Shown here: piece by piece, positions 1 through 8,416 of the stretch
Numbering within the stretch: the stretch's first letter is position 1
Layout: each line of letters starts with the position of its first letter
Assembly: GCA_021741085.1 (NCBI GenBank)
Contig: JAIOYM010000006.1
Span: 1-25,816, forward strand
DNA length: 25,816 nucleotides
Direction: 5' to 3'
Origin: Rickettsiaceae bacterium
GTDB taxonomy: Bacteria; Pseudomonadota; Alphaproteobacteria; Rickettsiales; Rickettsiaceae
Program-made: the position numbers and the translations under genes
Notes under the pieces: generated by a model
What the model was told of the DNA's origin: nothing
Databases searched by the model: none
Seen by the model: the letters and a program-made list of their open reading frames with translations, nothing else

Positions 1-1415
1 TATACTGTTGGATCCGTATCTCTAATTTTTATATTATTATCCACGGCGTATGTTATTGCATTCTTGCCCTCAATTTCTAAGCCTATATCAAAAGCATATA
101 CTGTTGCATCCTCTCCTTCAATAGTTTTATTGTTTTTGATTGCGTAAAGTATTTTGCTTTCCCGTAACTCTTGTATACAAATATCTTTGATTTCGGATGA
201 ATTATACTGTAATTTTTCGTTAGGAGTATTTTGATTTAAAAGTTTTTCTAAATCACTGTAATATTTTTCAACCTTGTACTTTTGTGCAGTGCCATAATTG
301 ACAATAGATATTCGCGGACGAAATTCACCATCTGAAAAATAATTTGCTACCATTTTTCCACTTGTAAGGTATTTTTTTAATTCATCGATATCATCAAATT
401 TAACCTCTTTACCATCGTTGGGATCATAGAAAAATATATTTTTGTCTCCGTCCATATAACAACCCATAGCATGATCTCTTGTACTTGACTCAAGCAAAAC
501 CCCGGGTTGAAGAATATAGTCTAAGTCTTTAAGTTTGCACTTTAAGAGGTCTTTGTTAAACACTCTTTGTATCATGGGGTTTCGGATGTCACCGCTAGGA
601 TCAACAAGATATAAACCTTGTGTAACACGATCGCTATCTTTCTTATGCCTTGAATATTTTTTATCGATTTTATCTGCGATATCTATTAGATTAAGTTCTT
701 TAGCAATATAATGACTATTTTGTGTAGCTAATAGATAATTGATAAGAATTTCCACATCTTTTCTATCTTCATTATTAAGATTTTTAGGCTTTCTAGTGAT
801 TTTAGTGAAAACTTCATTCATAATCCTTGTAGGATTTCCTTTATCTGTTGTATTACCTATATCCTCTTGTCTCTTATTCCAAAGCCAAATAGAGGTTAAA
901 CCATAACACATGCCTTCTTTGTCTATAGCTGCTGGATGATCTATACCTTCTCCTATTGCTTCGTTAACTTTTTTTTCTAAGTATTTTAAATTATCGTAAA
1001 CTTTGTTAAAATCCTTGTAGTTTATAACTTTATTTGGAAAGGTAAAATCATAATTATGATTGAATTTAAGGTCTTCAATAACACCTTTAAAATTAAAGCT
1101 TATATGTTTATAGAGAGCTCCCAACTCTTGCTTTAAAATTCTATTTAAATTTTCTGAGTCCATTGTGTCTACAATAGCAGCTATCCTGTGGTCAATATTT
1201 TTACGTAGTCGGTCACATTTATTTCTAAATTTTGCTACTCTGCTTGCTATCATTACTGCTTCTTGATCAAACAACTTCTGATCCAAAGGAAGTATACTAT
1301 CATAATAATAAAGTACATCAATAATGTCACTTTGTGGTGGTAGTACTCGTGTTGCCTCGTATTTTATTGGTGCTTGCTGTTGTTCTTGTTGAATTTTTGC
1401 TTCTTCTGATTTCAT
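1..1415 (-). CDS. YopT/C58-like cysteine protease, candidate effector (partial)
   Basis: The reading frame opens with ATG at 1415 and is still open at base 1, so 471 codons are visible and the C-terminus is missing. There is no signal peptide or membrane segment; the N-terminus is Gln-rich. Three motifs match the papain-fold C58 (YopT-type) pattern: Cys170 in GMCYGLTSIWLW, His315 in RDHAMGCYMDG and Asp331 in FFYDPNDGK. The His-Asp distance of 16 equals that of YopT (H258, D274); Cys-His is 145 residues against 119 in YopT. Residues 423-470 form three 16-residue repeats. Known members are secreted toxins or effectors that cleave host proteins; that role here is inference. The gene has its own 323-bp upstream gap, so it is probably transcribed alone. 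An unrelated papain-fold enzyme with the same triad order remains possible. Confidence 0.6.
   Translation of the reverse strand, partial: MKSEEAKIQQEQQQAPIKYEATRVLPPQSDIIDVLYYYDSILPLDQKLFDQEAVMIASRVAKFRNKCDRLRKNIDHRIAAIVDTMDSENLNRILKQELGALYKHISFNFKGVIEDLKFNHNYDFTFPNKVINYKDFNKVYDNLKYLEKKVNEAIGEGIDHPAAIDKEGMCYGLTSIWLWNKRQEDIGNTTDKGNPTRIMNEVFTKITRKPKNLNNEDRKDVEILINYLLATQNSHYIAKELNLIDIADKIDKKYSRHKKDSDRVTQGLYLVDPSGDIRNPMIQRVFNKDLLKCKLKDLDYILQPGVLLESSTRDHAMGCYMDGDKNIFFYDPNDGKEVKFDDIDELKKYLTSGKMVANYFSDGEFRPRISIVNYGTAQKYKVEKYYSDLEKLLNQNTPNEKLQYNSSEIKDICIQELRESKILYAIKNNKTIEGEDATVYAFDIGLEIEGKNAITYAVDNNIKIRDTDPTV
6..149 (-). repeat. Three in-frame 16-residue tandem repeats in the C58-like protein
   Basis: Residues 423-438 (LYAIKNNKTIEGEDAT), 439-454 (VYAFDIGLEIEGKNAI) and 455-470 (TYAVDNNIKIRDTDPT) share the pattern xYA(x6)I(x3)(D/N)(A/P)x. 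A fourth unit appears to begin at residue 471 at the window edge, so the array is longer than seen. At DNA level the units have diverged, so this is an old protein repeat, not a recent DNA duplication. I do not recognise the repeat family. Confidence 0.75.
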
Positions 1416-1738
1416 AAAAAATACCTAAATTTAAGTTAATTAATTACTATAATTATAGGTTAATTTTTTTTAATTGTTTTGGTCAAGTTAAAGCATACTA
1501 AATTTAATTAGTCTTAAAAATTTAGTGCTGAATTTGCGACAATAGATTTTTAAATAGTAAACTTTTATCAATCAAGAATCTAGGGGCGGAATAGGAACCA
1601 AAATTGCTAAGCAAATATATGGTTCCTTGAGGTGAAGATTAATACTAAAATTTTGGTTGACTTAAGTTTCGTCGTCTAAGACTACAGTAGACTTCGTTTC
1701 ATTACACCTTAAGTAAGATCAAATCCAAACTAGTATAG
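1416..1738. other. Intergenic region upstream of the C58-like gene
   Basis: No coding frame, tRNA or other RNA gene is visible. It separates the 3' end of ctpA from the start of the C58-like gene and should hold the latter's promoter, but I cannot pick a convincing -35/-10 pair. The only structured element is the hairpin at 1593-1627, listed separately. Two CTTAAG hexamers lie near 1663 and 1708. Confidence 0.6.
1593..1627. other. Hairpin with nested palindrome
   Basis: Perfect 8-bp arms AGGAACCA (1593-1600) and TGGTTCCT (1620-1627) enclose a 19-nt loop that itself holds TTGCTAAGCAA. There is no T-tract on either side, so it is not a classical terminator. It lies about 110 bp downstream of the ctpA stop and about 180 bp upstream of the C58-like gene start; it could stabilise the ctpA mRNA end or bind a regulator. 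Confidence 0.4.
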
Positions 1739-3079
1739 TTATTTATTTTTTGTATTAAGATATTTTAACTCGTCTATAGCTCTGGAATATTGATAGTCAT
1801 TGTCAAATGATGCATCAATTTTATTATAGTCTTCCATGTTTTTATCTCTGCTTTTTTTATCTATAAATTTATAGAAAAACACATCGTCATAGTTTTTAAT
1901 CTTTTCTCTGCAAGGTATTTGTTCTACATTAATATCAGGTTCTATACCTTTTTCGTGTATAGAGTTGCCAAGTGGTGTATAATAACCAGCCATAGTAAGT
2001 TTTATTCCATAATTTTTAAAAGAGCTAATCATTTGCGTAACTCCTTTACCAATTGTTTTAGTGCCAATCAAAATTGCTCTATTATTTTCACGTAAAGCGG
2101 CTGCAACTATCTCTGAGGCAGAAGCAGAGAAATAGTTTATCAAAATAACCATAGGAACCATAGGGGCTTTATCTGTAAATTTTTTTGCGTGATAAATTTT
2201 TACATCAGATTCGTTTCTAGCTTTAGTGCTTACAATTACACCTGATGGTAAAAAATACTCACTTACTGTCACAGCCTGATCGAATACACCGCCTAGATTA
2301 TCTCTTAAGTCTAAAATTATACCTCGAATTTTCTTTTCCCCACCAGCCTTTTTTAAAATATCTGACATAGCATTTTTAAGTTCAAGAGTAGTGTTGTCAT
2401 TAAAAGTTTTGAGTTTTATATAAGCAAATTCTTGATCTATGTGATGTTCAACAGACTTTATTTTGATTATTGCTCGGACTAATTTTATATCTCGGGGCTT
2501 TGTGTCGCCTGAATTCATTATTTTGATTAATACTTCATCTCCAACAGCACCACGAAGCTTTTTAATGGTGGCTGAATGCCCTAGGTCGTTTACATATTCG
2601 CCTTCTACAGCTAAAATATAATCATCTTTTTTAATACCTGCTTTATAAGCTGGAAGATTATCCATTACGCTTATAACCTTTAAAGCACCATTGTCATATG
2701 CGGTTGTAATACCAATGCCACCGAATTCTCCTTGTCGGCTTGAAGAAAATTCTTCTAAATCTTTTTCCGTTAGATATTCCGAGTATGCGTCTAAAGAAGA
2801 CAGCATACCGTTTGCAGCAGCTTCTATTAGTTTTTGTTTGTCTGGTTTTGTGACGTAATTATTATTTATGAACTCAAATATAGTTTCAAAATTTTTGTAA
2901 TATTGACTATTATCTTCCTTTTCTGGAGTTAATTTTACAGATTCTTCGCTAACTGCGTATGTATTACTAGAATTGCGTAAATTATCTTTAGCAAAAATTG
3001 TGCAGCAAGTTATTGAAATTAAAATTGTGAATAAGGTAATATTTTTTTTATACATTTGATTTGCGGATTTTTGCTGCAT
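1739..3079 (-). CDS. ctpA: S41 carboxy-terminal processing peptidase (CtpA/Prc family)
   Basis: A 446-residue periplasmic serine protease. Residues about 11-30 form a hydrophobic signal sequence ending near FA-KD. A PDZ domain spans about 115-200 (GEFGGIGI, then AGIKKDDYILAVEG). The S41 core follows, with LDLRDNLGG at 257-264, catalytic Ser320 in NYFSASASE and Lys345 in TIGKG; the 25-residue Ser-Lys spacing equals that of Prc (S430/K455) and CtpB. The usual Phe before GKG is Ile here. The family trims C-termini of envelope proteins. The start at 3079 lies 5 bp after the glyS stop, with GAG as a weak ribosome site overlapping the glyS end; the alternative Met9 has no such site. Same operon as glyS, probably by translational coupling. 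Confidence 0.92.
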   Translation of the reverse strand: MQQKSANQMYKKNITLFTILISITCCTIFAKDNLRNSSNTYAVSEESVKLTPEKEDNSQYYKNFETIFEFINNNYVTKPDKQKLIEAAANGMLSSLDAYSEYLTEKDLEEFSSSRQGEFGGIGITTAYDNGALKVISVMDNLPAYKAGIKKDDYILAVEGEYVNDLGHSATIKKLRGAVGDEVLIKIMNSGDTKPRDIKLVRAIIKIKSVEHHIDQEFAYIKLKTFNDNTTLELKNAMSDILKKAGGEKKIRGIILDLRDNLGGVFDQAVTVSEYFLPSGVIVSTKARNESDVKIYHAKKFTDKAPMVPMVILINYFSASASEIVAAALRENNRAILIGTKTIGKGVTQMISSFKNYGIKLTMAGYYTPLGNSIHEKGIEPDINVEQIPCREKIKNYDDVFFYKFIDKKSRDKNMEDYNKIDASFDNDYQYSRAIDELKYLNTKNK

Positions 3080-3084
3080 TTAAA

Positions 3085-4461
3085 TTACTCATAAAACTTT
3101 GTTATAATAGATTGTAGGTTAGAAAGATTAACCCGTTCTTGCTGCATTGAGTCTCTATAACGAATTGTTACAGTTTCAGTTTCACCCTCAAAGCTATCAA
3201 AATCAACGGTTACGCACAAAGGTGTACCTATTTCATCGTGTCTTCTGTATGCTTTACCAATATTACCAACATCCTCATATTTTACTCTACCAATACCTAG
3301 TTTTGCAATATTTTTAGTAATTGCTTTAGCTTTATCTGTAATAAGTGTATTGTTCTTAGCTAAAGGTATTATTGCTAATTTAAATGGTGCTAAATGAGGT
3401 TTAATTTTAAGTACTATACGTTCGTTGCCATTTTCCAGTATTTCGCGAGTAAAAGCTTCGCTTAATATCGCTAAAATCCCTCTATCTAAACCTGCTGATG
3501 GCTCTATTACAAAAGGTGAAAAATCTACAGAATCACTAGATGCGCCCCTGTAGCACAATTTTGTATTTGAATGGTTATTGGGGGTAACTTTTGCAAATAA
3601 TTTCAGCGTATCCTGCTCTTTTGAATGTGAACCTAGGTCAAAATCTGTACGATTTGCTACCCCCTCAAGCTCTTCAAAACCATGGGGGAATTTATATAGA
3701 ATGTCTACGGTAGCCTTTGCATAGTGAGCTAACTCTTCTTTAGGTTGATGAAATAATTTTAATTTATCAGGAGAAAGCCCTTGTTTGTGCCACCAGGTTA
3801 GCCTTTCTTCAACCCACTTCTCATGCCATTCTTCATCTGTGCCTGGTGTTACAAAAAACTCCATTTCCATCTGTTCAAATTCTCTAACTCTAAAAATAAA
3901 ATTTCTCGGTGTTACTTCGTTGCGAAAAGCTTTACCGATTTGAGCTATACCGAATGGAAGTTTGCGAGACGTAGAATCTACCACATTTTTGAAGTTAGTG
4001 AAAATACCTTGAGCAGTTTCTGGGCGCAAGTAAATAAAATTAGAATTATCTTCAACTGCACCAAAATTAGCTTTAAACATTAAATTAAATTGTCTAGGTT
4101 CGGTTAAATTAGTTGAACCACAATTATCGCATTTACCAGCAATTATATGATCTGATCTCATTCTAGTTTTACAATCTTTGCAATCCGACATAGGGTCTGA
4201 GAAAGTATCTTCATGACCAGAATGTTGCAATACGAGTCTATGAGTTATAATAGCTGAATCTAAGCCCTCTATATCATCACGCTCGTAAACCATAGCTTTC
4301 CACCACGATGACTTTAAATTGTTTTTTAATTCCACTCCAAGTGGTCCATAATCATATACTCCTTGTAGCCCCCCATAAATGTCAGAGCTTTGAAAGATAA
4401 AACCTCTACGTTTACAAAGCGATACTATATCTTGCATCGATAACTTTTGTGCTTCTGTCAT
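3085..4461 (-). CDS. glyS: Glycine--tRNA ligase, single-chain alpha2 type
   Basis: A 458-residue class II synthetase charging tRNA-Gly. The start region RGFIFQSSDIYGGLQGVYDYGPLG (residues 19-42) is typical of the one-subunit dimeric enzyme of eukaryotes, archaea, Thermus and some other bacteria. A zinc site is formed by Cys94, Cys97, Cys111 and Cys114. Motif 2 lies at 179-203 (FRNEVTPRNF, then FEQMEMEFF) and motif 3 at 320-333 (EPSAGLDRG). The anticodon-binding domain occupies about 360-455. Most alphaproteobacteria instead use separate GlyQ and GlyS chains, so this form is unexpected. The gene is 142 bp downstream of addA and 5 bp upstream of ctpA. No strong ribosome site precedes the ATG; a 14-bp palindrome lies 27 bp upstream. 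Confidence 0.95.
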   Translation of the reverse strand: MTEAQKLSMQDIVSLCKRRGFIFQSSDIYGGLQGVYDYGPLGVELKNNLKSSWWKAMVYERDDIEGLDSAIITHRLVLQHSGHEDTFSDPMSDCKDCKTRMRSDHIIAGKCDNCGSTNLTEPRQFNLMFKANFGAVEDNSNFIYLRPETAQGIFTNFKNVVDSTSRKLPFGIAQIGKAFRNEVTPRNFIFRVREFEQMEMEFFVTPGTDEEWHEKWVEERLTWWHKQGLSPDKLKLFHQPKEELAHYAKATVDILYKFPHGFEELEGVANRTDFDLGSHSKEQDTLKLFAKVTPNNHSNTKLCYRGASSDSVDFSPFVIEPSAGLDRGILAILSEAFTREILENGNERIVLKIKPHLAPFKLAIIPLAKNNTLITDKAKAITKNIAKLGIGRVKYEDVGNIGKAYRRHDEIGTPLCVTVDFDSFEGETETVTIRYRDSMQQERVNLSNLQSIITKFYE

Positions 4462-4487
4462 ATTTAACGTTATTTACTATTATTTAT

Positions 4488-4501
4488 GGCTAATATTAGC
4501 C
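4488..4501. promoter_or_regulatory. 14-bp perfect palindrome upstream of glyS
   Basis: GGCTAATATTAGCC is a perfect palindrome ending 26 bp before the glyS ATG in the 142-bp addA-glyS gap. It could be an operator or the foot of a terminator for addA, though no T-run follows on the minus strand. Function is not shown by the sequence. Confidence 0.3.
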
Positions 4502-4603
4502 GGTAATTCGCACAATTGCAATCATGTAGGAGAACTAGTATTACTATAGTTAATTACATGCCATTTTAAGCCAAAGGTAATTACGGCAGAAAATTGTAGC
4601 TTT

Positions 4604-7600
4604 TTATAATATTCTCATTAAATCCCCAGACTTTATCCACAATATGTAAGTAGTAATATTTTTATCAGGATAAACCACTTTCACTGATTTTGCGTAGGAA
4701 TTAAGCTGAAGTTTGTAATTATTGGGTATAGCAGAAATTGTAGTAGGAGGATTATGATCGGTTTTATAATCAACAATCATAACTTCATCTGGTTTTAGTA
4801 TAATTAAATCAACTCTCCCTAAAGTAAGAGATTTTGAGTCTTCCATCAATAGTTCTTGTTCAATTTTCAAAGGATAATTAAACCACGACATCACTTCTTT
4901 ATTATTTGAAAATATGTGTTCGAGTTCATAAGTAAGAGTATTAGCTAAATTTCCTGGTAAAGATTTTAGCATGCTATGAGTATATAGCAGCGCTGTATTT
5001 TTATTAATAAGTATATCTTCTAATATTTTATGAGCAACAATACCATATTGCTTTTCTATGCTGTTCTTATAAACTTGTGTATTTCTAGATCTAGAACTTA
5101 AAAAATTTTCTATATCAAATTCGCCCGAAGGTTTTTTAAGATCAGTAGTATCATCTTTCTGGTGTGTTGTGTTTAATGGGTCTTTAGCAAAAACAAATTC
5201 ACCCTCCTGGTAAATAAGAGTACCATCCTCTTGTATTATCTTGTTAGGCATATTATCCATAACGTCTAGCAGAAGATTATACCAAGAACTACTCTGATTT
5301 TTTGAATTTTCTTCTCGGTATCCGCTAATTATTAAGTAATCTTTAGATCTAGTTAAGGCCACATATAAAAGCCTCCAATATTCCTCTATTGCTCTGACAT
5401 TTTTTTGCTCCTTGTCATTATTAACAATATTAGATTTTTTATCCTTGCATAATAACAGAGAATCACTATTCCAAAAATAGTTCCCTTTATCAGTTGGAGA
5501 GCTAAATGTTTCTGGTAAAATAACTACGGGCGATTCTAAACCTTTAGAGCCGTGTATCGTTAAGATACGTAATTGTTTATGAACGACATCTAAATCTCTT
5601 TTAACATCAATATCTGTGTTATCAAACCAGGCTGCAAATTCTACCAAATTACTGCTTATATTATCATGGTAATCTTGGGCTATATTCAAGAATTCCTCTA
5701 TAGCATCAATTTCTTGCATACCATTTACATGCAATAAAACAGACTGGTAACCCATGACATCTAAAATTACATGCAGCAATTCTGGAAAATTCACTCGAGT
5801 TTGTAATAATTTAAATAGATCCAGTTTATCTGTTATTTCACTATACTCCTTTTTGTTCTCTCTCATATAGTTATCCATAGAGGTTTCATTTTCCAATCTG
5901 AGTATAAGAATTTTTTGCAACTCTTTTTCGCTTATGCCAAAAATTGGCGATTTTAACAATGCGCTTAAATTGAGTTCATCTTCTGGCTGTATTATGTATT
6001 TGAAGATTGACATGATATCAAGTACGCTCAAACTAGTTTTTAGAGAGATACGATCTAGACCCGAAACTTTTATACCTAAAGTTTGACAATTTTTTGTAAG
6101 CTTATCTATAAAAGCTCTACGGCTGGGTACTAATATCATTATGTCTTCAGCAGATATAATTTTGCCCGTGGAAGGTAAAATTATGTTACTAGTTAACAAA
6201 TTTTTGATTCTAGTAGAAATACGTCTTGCTTCAAGCTCTGCTGCATCCTTTTCGTCTACAATTTTATCGTAATATGGCCAAAAATATTCAGATTTTTCTT
6301 CATTTACAATTGCAGGGAGCACTTCAACTCTTGAAGGATAGGAATGTTTAGCTATGTTAAGCTGACTTGGCATATTTACCATCAAAGCTTTTTCTTTTAA
6401 TTTCAGTAAAAATTTATAAACAAAATTATTGATAGCGGGACCCGATCTATAAGAAGTTAACATCTCGATTTCTAAGAACTCTTTTTTAGCCTGCTGAAGC
6501 TTATTTTTGAGTAGTAATTTAGTAGAAAGAAAATTATTCAAATCCGCTCCTTGGAAGCTATATATTGATTGTTTTTCGTCTCCCACTACAAAAACGCTAC
6601 GCTTAACGTCAGCTTTTGCGCCAATGCCGGTAAAGAAATCTTCTATTACTGCATGTATAATATTCCATTGTTCTGCGCTAGTATCTTGCGCTTCGTCTAT
6701 TAACAAATGTTCTATTTGACTATCCAATTTATATAAAACCCAATCTCTGTAATTGCTATCTTGCAACAATTTGCAGCTAAAATATATTAGATCGTTGTAA
6801 TCTAGATAATTATGTGAATTTTTGTAAGCTTTGTATTTGCATAATATATGCTGAGCTATAGAAAACATATTGGCACTAGAATCTACAACTCCAAGATTTA
6901 CAATATTGCTATACATGCAATGAATAATAGACTGAACTTTTTCCAACTGAATTTTGATATTAATGTCTGATTTATAATGTTCTTTTGGCAATATAGTTTT
7001 TTTTGGCTTACCATCTAGCGTTAAAAATAATTTGGCAAATTCATCGAATTGCTCAATTTGGATATCCTGAGTTTGCCGCAAGTAATTTCCAATCTTTGCT
7101 ATTAAGGGGTTTGAATTAATAAGCTTAAGTTCAGCTAATTTGGGTATATAATATTCAAAAACTTCATTTGTATTTTGAAATTCCAGGCGAAAATATTGTA
7201 GCAAATATTGGCGGTATTCGTTTTGGTGGGTAAATTGAGCGAATAACTTTTTTTCAAAAACATTACTATCAGACATTATTGTTTCAACAATTTCAGCTAA
7301 AGTATATTGATGAAATTGATCTAGCTTTAGCTCCGCAGTTTCTATAGATGCATTTATAAGATCAAAAGTTAACCTTTGAGCAATTTGCTTAGTTGTTATT
7401 TCGCTCATTATAGTAAAATGAGGATTTAGGTCTGCTTCACGCGGGAAATATTTCAGAATTTTTTGACAAAACGCGTGTATGGTATATATTTTTAAAGCTT
7501 TGGTTTGAAACAAATCCTCTGATAATTTACGAGCTTTGATGAACAATTCATTGTCGTTGTTGTCATTACCAATAACTTTAGACAACTCGAGTTTAAGTGC

Positions 7601-7831
7601 ATTATCAGACAGATTATTCCAATTGTTAACTAATTTATGTATTCTTGTTAACATCTCGCTAGCTGCCGCATTGGTAAAAGTTAAGCACAATATCTTATGC
7701 GGAGATATTCCGTCCAATAAAAGTCTAACCACTCTATCTGTTAGCACCTTTGTTTTACCAGCTCCTGCAGAAGAGCTAAGCCAAACTGAATATTTTGGAT
7801 TAGATGATAAAATTTGTTCTGAATTATGCAT
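4604..7831 (-). CDS. addA: AddA-type helicase-nuclease for double-strand break repair
   Basis: A 1075-residue UvrD-family helicase with a C-terminal RecB-like nuclease, the usual plan of AddA. Walker A is SSSAGAGKT at 19-27; motif Ia is LTFTNAAASEM near 50-60; motif II is LLIDEAQDT at 376-384; motif III is VVGDEKQSIYSFQGA at 415-429; motif IV is LTSYRSG at 458-464; motif V is LTIHGSKGLE at 757-766; motif VI is RLLYVALTRS at 820-829. The nuclease keeps His934, Asp1008 and the DYKTDHNPP stretch from 1021. With AddB it resects DNA ends for RecA. No addB is in this window; its partner must lie elsewhere or be absent. It starts divergently from fabZ behind an extended -10 site. Confidence 0.93.
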   Translation of the reverse strand: MHNSEQILSSNPKYSVWLSSSAGAGKTKVLTDRVVRLLLDGISPHKILCLTFTNAAASEMLTRIHKLVNNWNNLSDNALKLELSKVIGNDNNDNELFIKARKLSEDLFQTKALKIYTIHAFCQKILKYFPREADLNPHFTIMSEITTKQIAQRLTFDLINASIETAELKLDQFHQYTLAEIVETIMSDSNVFEKKLFAQFTHQNEYRQYLLQYFRLEFQNTNEVFEYYIPKLAELKLINSNPLIAKIGNYLRQTQDIQIEQFDEFAKLFLTLDGKPKKTILPKEHYKSDINIKIQLEKVQSIIHCMYSNIVNLGVVDSSANMFSIAQHILCKYKAYKNSHNYLDYNDLIYFSCKLLQDSNYRDWVLYKLDSQIEHLLIDEAQDTSAEQWNIIHAVIEDFFTGIGAKADVKRSVFVVGDEKQSIYSFQGADLNNFLSTKLLLKNKLQQAKKEFLEIEMLTSYRSGPAINNFVYKFLLKLKEKALMVNMPSQLNIAKHSYPSRVEVLPAIVNEEKSEYFWPYYDKIVDEKDAAELEARRISTRIKNLLTSNIILPSTGKIISAEDIMILVPSRRAFIDKLTKNCQTLGIKVSGLDRISLKTSLSVLDIMSIFKYIIQPEDELNLSALLKSPIFGISEKELQKILILRLENETSMDNYMRENKKEYSEITDKLDLFKLLQTRVNFPELLHVILDVMGYQSVLLHVNGMQEIDAIEEFLNIAQDYHDNISSNLVEFAAWFDNTDIDVKRDLDVVHKQLRILTIHGSKGLESPVVILPETFSSPTDKGNYFWNSDSLLLCKDKKSNIVNNDKEQKNVRAIEEYWRLLYVALTRSKDYLIISGYREENSKNQSSSWYNLLLDVMDNMPNKIIQEDGTLIYQEGEFVFAKDPLNTTHQKDDTTDLKKPSGEFDIENFLSSRSRNTQVYKNSIEKQYGIVAHKILEDILINKNTALLYTHSMLKSLPGNLANTLTYELEHIFSNNKEVMSWFNYPLKIEQELLMEDSKSLTLGRVDLIILKPDEVMIVDYKTDHNPPTTISAIPNNYKLQLNSYAKSVKVVYPDKNITTYILWIKSGDLMRIL

Positions 7832-7875
7832 TATACTAGTTTTTTGGAAAAAGATTTGTTACTATTTGCTACATT

Positions 7876-7884
7876 ATTATAACA
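7876..7884 (-). promoter_or_regulatory. Extended -10 promoter element for addA
   Basis: On the minus strand TGTTATAAT gives a consensus -10 hexamer (7876-7881) preceded by the TG of an extended -10. It lies about 45 bp upstream of the addA ATG. No good -35 hexamer is found at 16-18 bp, which an extended -10 can do without. Confidence 0.45.
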
Positions 7885-7912
7885 AATAAAACCTCTTAAT
7901 TGTTGGTGTTGT

Positions 7913-7941
7913 TTGATAAATTTGAAATGTAATTGTAAATA
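7913..7941 (+). promoter_or_regulatory. Possible promoter for fabZ-hisS
   Basis: TTGATA (7913-7918) matches the -35 consensus at five of six bases and is followed after 17 bp by TAAATA (7936-7941), a weak -10. Transcription would begin about 14 bp before the fabZ ATG. The AT-rich background makes chance matches common. Confidence 0.3.
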
Positions 7942-7961
7942 TTTTTAATTTTACACAGATT

Positions 7962-8414
7962 ATGCAAATAGAAGAAGAGATTATAACAATAGGGGATATT
8001 ATTAAGATATTGCCACATCGCTATCCTTTCTTGTTAGTAGATAAAGTCTTGAGTTATATTCCTAAGAGTCATATTATTGGCATTAAAAACGTCACCATTA
8101 ATGAACCTCAATTCCAAGGGCATTTTCCTCAAGCTCCAATAATGCCAGGTGTGTTAATTATAGAGGCAATGGCTCAGCTTTGCGGTATTTTTGCCTTTAA
8201 GGAATTTGATCTTCAAGCGCAAAATAAAATGGTGTATTTGTTGGGTATAGATAATGCCAAATTCCGCAAAGTTGTAACAGCTGGCGATCAATTAGTAATG
8301 AAGGCAAGCTTTTTACAAGCAAGGGGTAGTTTTTTTAAATTCCAAGTTGAAGCCAAAGTTGATAATGTTTTAGCGGCAGAGGCTTTAATAACTGCAACCT
8401 TACAAGAAAAATAA
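7962..8414 (+). CDS. fabZ: 3-hydroxyacyl-ACP dehydratase FabZ
   Basis: A 150-residue hot-dog-fold enzyme that dehydrates 3-hydroxyacyl-ACP to the trans-2-enoyl form in the cytosolic type II fatty acid cycle. The N-terminal LPHRYPFLLVDKV (17-29) and the active-site helix segment GHFPQAPIMPG with catalytic His54, then Glu68 in LIIEAMAQ, are all intact. Length is normal for the family. It starts divergently from addA across a 130-bp gap and its stop lies 2 bp before the hisS ATG, so the two are probably co-translated. In many proteobacteria, Rickettsia included, fabZ sits between lpxD and lpxA; here it has left that context. Confidence 0.96.
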   Translation: MQIEEEIITIGDIIKILPHRYPFLLVDKVLSYIPKSHIIGIKNVTINEPQFQGHFPQAPIMPGVLIIEAMAQLCGIFAFKEFDLQAQNKMVYLLGIDNAKFRKVVTAGDQLVMKASFLQARGSFFKFQVEAKVDNVLAAEALITATLQEK

Positions 8415-8416
8415 AA

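Noticed and set aside
1575..1650. tRNA-like stretch with GGTTCC
   Set aside because: GGTTCC belongs to a simple hairpin; there is no acceptor pairing, D-arm or anticodon arm, and no CCA-side pairing.
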